Assembly: GCA_050181295.1 (NCBI GenBank)
Contig: JBFXDI010000151.1
Span: 1-9,158, forward strand
Source of the DNA: JBFXDI01 sp050181295
GTDB taxonomy: Bacteria; Pseudomonadota; Alphaproteobacteria; Rhizobiales; Aestuariivirgaceae
Reading direction: 5' to 3'
DNA: 9,158 nt
Positions 6,735 to 9,158 of this stretch are shown here, in pieces. Below the pieces are notes generated by a model that was given only the letters and a program-made list of their open reading frames with translations, was not told the DNA's origin and did no database searches. How positions within the stretch are numbered: the first letter of the stretch is position 1; the number at the start of each line of letters is the position of its first letter. Made by a program: the position numbers and the translations under genes.

Positions 6735-6847
6735 CACCCCCCACCCCAACCCTCCCCCGCAAGGGGGGAGGGAGAACGTACCGGTGGATCTCCCTTTCTA
6801 CCTCCCTCTCGACGGGGGAGGTCGGCGCGGAACGCCGGGTGGGGGTG
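6735..6847 (+). repeat. G/C-rich interspersed palindromic repeat, copy 2, between livH and livM
   Basis: This copy starts with CACCCCCCACCCC and CCCTCCCCC-gcaag-GGGGGAGGG (a perfect 9-base-pair stem). It continues through about 40 less conserved bases, and ends with a second C-rich/G-rich hairpin around TCGAC, CGGCG pairing with CGCCG, and GGGTGGGGGTG. Its right end closely matches that of 168-258 and its left end matches 9097-9158. Its outer ends are themselves roughly complementary, so the whole element can fold on itself. It separates the only two transporter membrane genes by 139 bases in an operon whose other close junctions overlap by four. Confidence 0.82.
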
Positions 6848-6853
6848 AAAGGC

Positions 6854-6859
6854 GGGAGG
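6854..6859 (+). promoter_or_regulatory. Ribosome binding site that sets the livM start
   Basis: GGGAGG lies five bases before the ATG at 6865 and just outside the repeat. A GTG at 6784 is in frame and extends the open frame 27 codons upstream, but those codons lie wholly in the repeat and read as Arg/Gly-rich sequence unlike a LivM N-terminus, so 6865 is chosen. Confidence 0.7.
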
Positions 6860-6864
6860 CCAGG

Positions 6865-7833
6865 ATGGATCCGGTAGGCCTCTTCTTCTACCTCGTGAGT
6901 GTCCTCATCGCGGGCGGCATCTATGCCGTGCTCTGCCTCGCGCTCAACGTGCAGTGGGGCTATGGCGGGCTCTTCAACGCCGGCATCGCGGGCTTCTTCG
7001 CGGTCGGCGCCTACACGTCCGCGATCCTCACCGCCCAGCCCTCGGCGAGCCATCTCGGCGGCTTCGCCCTGCCGATCCCGCTCGGCCTCATGGGCGCCAT
7101 GCTGCTTGCGGGCCTCACCGGCTGGGCCGTCGCCCGGATCTGCGTGCGGCTCAAGAGCGACTACCTCGCCATGGCCTCGATCGGCATCGCGGAGATCCTG
7201 CGGCTGGTGGTGGTCAACGAGGACTGGCTCACCAATGGCAGCCTCGGCATCGCCAATATCCCCCGCCCCTTCGACGGCTTCGCGCGGGGCCGCGAGGCCG
7301 ACATCCTGTTCCTCCTCGTCGTGTGGCTCATGGTCCTCATCGTCTATGCGGTCTGCCACCGGCTCCACAACAGCCCCTGGGGAAGGACGCTCCGGGCCAT
7401 CCGCGACAACGAGGCGGCGGCAGCGGCCGTGGGCAAGGACGTGGCGCGCTTCCGGCTCCAGACCTTCGTCATCGGCGCGGCCATCATGGGGCTCGGCGGA
7501 GCGCTCAGCGCCCATTATTTCCGCTTCCTGTCGCCCGAGGCGACGGAGCCGATTCTCGTCACCTTCCTCGTCTGGGTGATGCTGATGGTCGGCGGCTCCG
7601 GCAACAACGCCGGCGCCATCGCCGGCGCGCTCGTCGTCTGGGGCATCTGGTCCATGACCGAGATCCTGACCAACCGGCTGCCGGGCGAATGGGCCACGCG
7701 CTCGGCCTATATCCGCATGCTGCTCATCGGCCTCCTGCTGCAATGGGTGCTGCAGCGCTACCGCTCGGGCCTCATCCCCGAGCGCTCGCCGCGGCTGGGG
7801 CAGATCGCCGAGCGCCCGCCCGACAAGAGTTGA
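6865..7833 (+). CDS. livM: Branched-chain amino acid type ABC importer permease, LivM-like
   Basis: This 322-residue membrane protein is the second half of the channel. Hydrophobic segments lie roughly at 6-28, 38-58, 68-90, 102-118, 146-164, 198-215, 228-245, 248-268 and 282-297. LNVQWGYGGLFNAGIAGFF (27-45) is the LivM equivalent of the LN-x-x-x-GY-x-G-x-x-x-xG motif. PWGRTLRAIRDNEAAAAAVG (171-190) is the cytoplasmic coupling loop. The C-terminus from about 299 is short, polar and proline-rich. Some LivM proteins carry a fused ATPase domain; this one does not, in agreement with the separate livG. This is the last gene of the importer. No terminator-like hairpin with a T-run follows. Confidence 0.94.
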   Translation: MDPVGLFFYLVSVLIAGGIYAVLCLALNVQWGYGGLFNAGIAGFFAVGAYTSAILTAQPSASHLGGFALPIPLGLMGAMLLAGLTGWAVARICVRLKSDYLAMASIGIAEILRLVVVNEDWLTNGSLGIANIPRPFDGFARGREADILFLLVVWLMVLIVYAVCHRLHNSPWGRTLRAIRDNEAAAAAVGKDVARFRLQTFVIGAAIMGLGGALSAHYFRFLSPEATEPILVTFLVWVMLMVGGSGNNAGAIAGALVVWGIWSMTEILTNRLPGEWATRSAYIRMLLIGLLLQWVLQRYRSGLIPERSPRLGQIAERPPDKS

Positions 7834-7866
7834 GGATTTCTCATTCACCAGCGGCGCGAATGCGGC

Positions 7867-7896
7867 TTGACCGCGACAAGGGCGGCTCTCTAATCC
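7867..7896 (+). promoter_or_regulatory. Candidate sigma-70 type promoter for the alcohol dehydrogenase gene
   Basis: TTGACC (7867-7872) and TAATCC (7891-7896) are separated by 18 bases in the 90-base gap before the ATG at 7924. The -35 match is good and the -10 match is partial. An 8-base inverted repeat, CGCGAATG (7855-7862) and CATTCGCG (7906-7913), flanks the pair and could be an operator or chance. If real, the dehydrogenase is its own transcription unit. Confidence 0.33.
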
Positions 7897-7923
7897 CTTG
7901 CGGCTCATTCGCGGGGTCCTCGC

Positions 7924-9078
7924 ATGCAGTCCTTCACGCTCGCGCCCGTGCCCGAGATCACCTTCGGGCCAGGCGTGCTCGCCACGCTCCCGGAGAAGGC
8001 GAAGATGCTCGCCGGGCCTTCGCCGCGCGCGATGCTGGTGGCCGACCCGGCGCTGAAGCCGATCGGCATCACGGACCGGGTCATGGACGCGCTCCAGATG
8101 GCGGGCGCCGCCGTCGCCCTCTATGAGGGCTTTGCCGGCGAGCCCAAGACCTCGGACATCGACAAGGCGACGGCCCTTGCGCGCGACGCAAAAGCCGACC
8201 TCATCGTCGCGCTCGGCGGCGGATCGGCCCTCGATACGGGCAAGCTCGTCGCCTGCTGCGCGGCTTCGGGCAAATCGGCGGAAGCCTATCAGCTCTGCCA
8301 TGAGGCGCTTCCCGCCGCACGGCCGCCCGTCATCTGCATCCCGACGACGGCCGGGACAGGCTCCGAAGCCACCCGCACCTCCGTCTTCACCAACGAGGCG
8401 GGTATCAAGACCTGGGCCTGGGGCGCCGAGCTCAAACCCGAGCTGGCGCTGCTCGATCCGGAGCTGACCACCGGACTGCCGCCCGCCGTCACCGCCGCCA
8501 CGGCGCTCGACGCCATGGTGCATGCGATCGAGGCCTCGACCAACGGCCGGCGCTTTCCCGCCAACGACCTCTACTGCCACCGCGCCATCGCGCTCATCGC
8601 GAAGAGCCTTGCGCGGGCGGTGAAGGACGGCTTCGACATCGAGGCCCGCGGCGATCTCCTGCTTGGCTCCTGCTATGCCGGCATCGGCATCGACAACGCG
8701 GGCACGGCCGTCGCCCACACGATCTCGCACGCGCTGGCGACGCTCGCGCCGGTGCCGCACGGGCGCGGCACCGCCATCGGCATGGCGGCCTCCATCGACT
8801 GGGTGGCGGAAGGCGCAACGGAAGCCTTCGCGGCGGTCGCGGCCGCCATGGGCCGCAAGCCTGAGGCAAAGGCCGCCGCAAAGGGCTTCGTGACGCTCGC
8901 GCGCGACGCCGGCCTCAAGCTCTCGCTGGCAAACGACGGGCTCGAGCTCAACCGGCCGGAGCTCCTGGCCGAACGCATGGCGCTGCCCGAGAACGCGCCC
9001 ATGCGCAACGCCACCGCCCGCAAGGTTTCCGACGACGACCTGCTGATGCTGGCGCAGCGGGTCTATGCGCTCAGATGA
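7924..9078 (+). CDS. Iron-containing (type III) alcohol dehydrogenase
   Basis: This 384-residue protein is a complete member of the Fe-ADH family, which interconverts alcohols and aldehydes or ketones with NAD(P)H in the cytoplasm. The N-terminal nucleotide-binding half shows FGPG (14-17), GGGSALDTGK (98-107) and IPTTAGTGSEAT (139-150). The C-terminal metal domain carries Asp196 and His200 in LDAMVHAIE, His265 in AVAH and His279 in VPHGRG. Their 4- and 14-residue spacings match the iron ligands of E. coli FucO (Asp196, His200, His263, His277). His269 matches a further conserved histidine. The family also includes maleylacetate reductases and hydroxyacid-oxoacid transhydrogenases, so the substrate stays open. 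The start at 7924 has only a weak G-run (7913-7916) upstream. It follows the importer in the same direction and may handle an aldehyde or alcohol from the compound imported, which is inference. Confidence 0.92.
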   Translation: MQSFTLAPVPEITFGPGVLATLPEKAKMLAGPSPRAMLVADPALKPIGITDRVMDALQMAGAAVALYEGFAGEPKTSDIDKATALARDAKADLIVALGGGSALDTGKLVACCAASGKSAEAYQLCHEALPAARPPVICIPTTAGTGSEATRTSVFTNEAGIKTWAWGAELKPELALLDPELTTGLPPAVTAATALDAMVHAIEASTNGRRFPANDLYCHRAIALIAKSLARAVKDGFDIEARGDLLLGSCYAGIGIDNAGTAVAHTISHALATLAPVPHGRGTAIGMAASIDWVAEGATEAFAAVAAAMGRKPEAKAAAKGFVTLARDAGLKLSLANDGLELNRPELLAERMALPENAPMRNATARKVSDDDLLMLAQRVYALR

Positions 9079-9096
9079 TGCCCGGCTTCCTCAAAA

Positions 9097-9158
9097 CACC
9101 CCCCACCCCAGCCCTCCCCCACAAGGGGGGTGGGAGAATGGAGGGCACCGCTTCTGCT
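9097..9158 (+). repeat. G/C-rich interspersed palindromic repeat, copy 3 (cut by window end)
   Basis: Eighteen bases after the dehydrogenase stop, CACCCCCCACCCC followed by CCCTCCCCC-aca-AGGGGGG repeats the left end of the copy at 6735 almost base for base, in the same orientation. The G-run arm reads GGGGGGTGGG, which pairs better with the CCCACCCC at the left edge than with the CCCTCCCCC beside it. The rest lies beyond the window. Confidence 0.75.

Noticed and set aside
7834..7923. Terminator after livM
   Set aside because: The 90-base gap has no hairpin followed by a T-run. The only inverted repeat has arms 43 bases apart.
6706..8760. Open frame of 684 codons on the minus strand
   Set aside because: It spans the antisense of livM and the alcohol dehydrogenase gene, including an intergenic gap and a repeat. 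Its composition is charged and low-complexity with no recognisable domain.

Overview
The window is high-GC, densely packed DNA in which every real gene lies on the + strand. The gene set, the codon bias and the interspersed palindromic repeats suggest an alphaproteobacterium, most likely of the order Hyphomicrobiales (Rhizobiales). That placement rests on my memory of similar repeats in such genomes and was not tested by a search.

Layout. (1) Bases 2-148 are the last 48 codons of a kynureninase-like gene. (2) Bases 168-258 hold a G/C-rich palindromic interspersed repeat that ends two bases before the next start codon. (3) Bases 261-2946 hold three genes joined by 4-base ATGA overlaps: a RutA-like flavin-dependent monooxygenase, a small lower-GC gene resembling the Imm21 immunity family, and a HisC-like PLP aminotransferase. 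(4) Bases 3013-7833 hold a complete branched-chain amino acid type (HAAT/Liv) ABC importer in the order binding protein, ATPase (LivG), ATPase (LivF), permease (LivH), permease (LivM). Its genes overlap by 4 bases except at two junctions. The binding protein-livG gap holds a pair of inverted REP-like hairpins (BIME-like). The livH-livM gap holds a second copy of the repeat seen at 168-258. (5) Bases 7924-9078 encode an iron-containing (type III) alcohol dehydrogenase behind a 90-base gap with a possible promoter. (6) From 9097 to the window end a third copy of the same repeat begins.

How the genes may work together (inference). The importer would bring in an amino acid or a related carboxylated or amide compound. 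Kynureninase, aminotransferase, flavin oxygenase and alcohol dehydrogenase are enzymes one would expect in a catabolic route for a nitrogen-containing, perhaps aromatic or heterocyclic, compound. The substrate cannot be read from the sequence.

No clearly new defence or mobile system is visible. The items most worth following are the immunity-like gene set between two metabolic genes with start/stop overlaps on both sides, the possibly uncharacterised catabolic gene set with a flavin-N5-peroxide type oxygenase, and the way two unrelated repeat families occupy exactly the two non-overlapping junctions inside the transporter operon.
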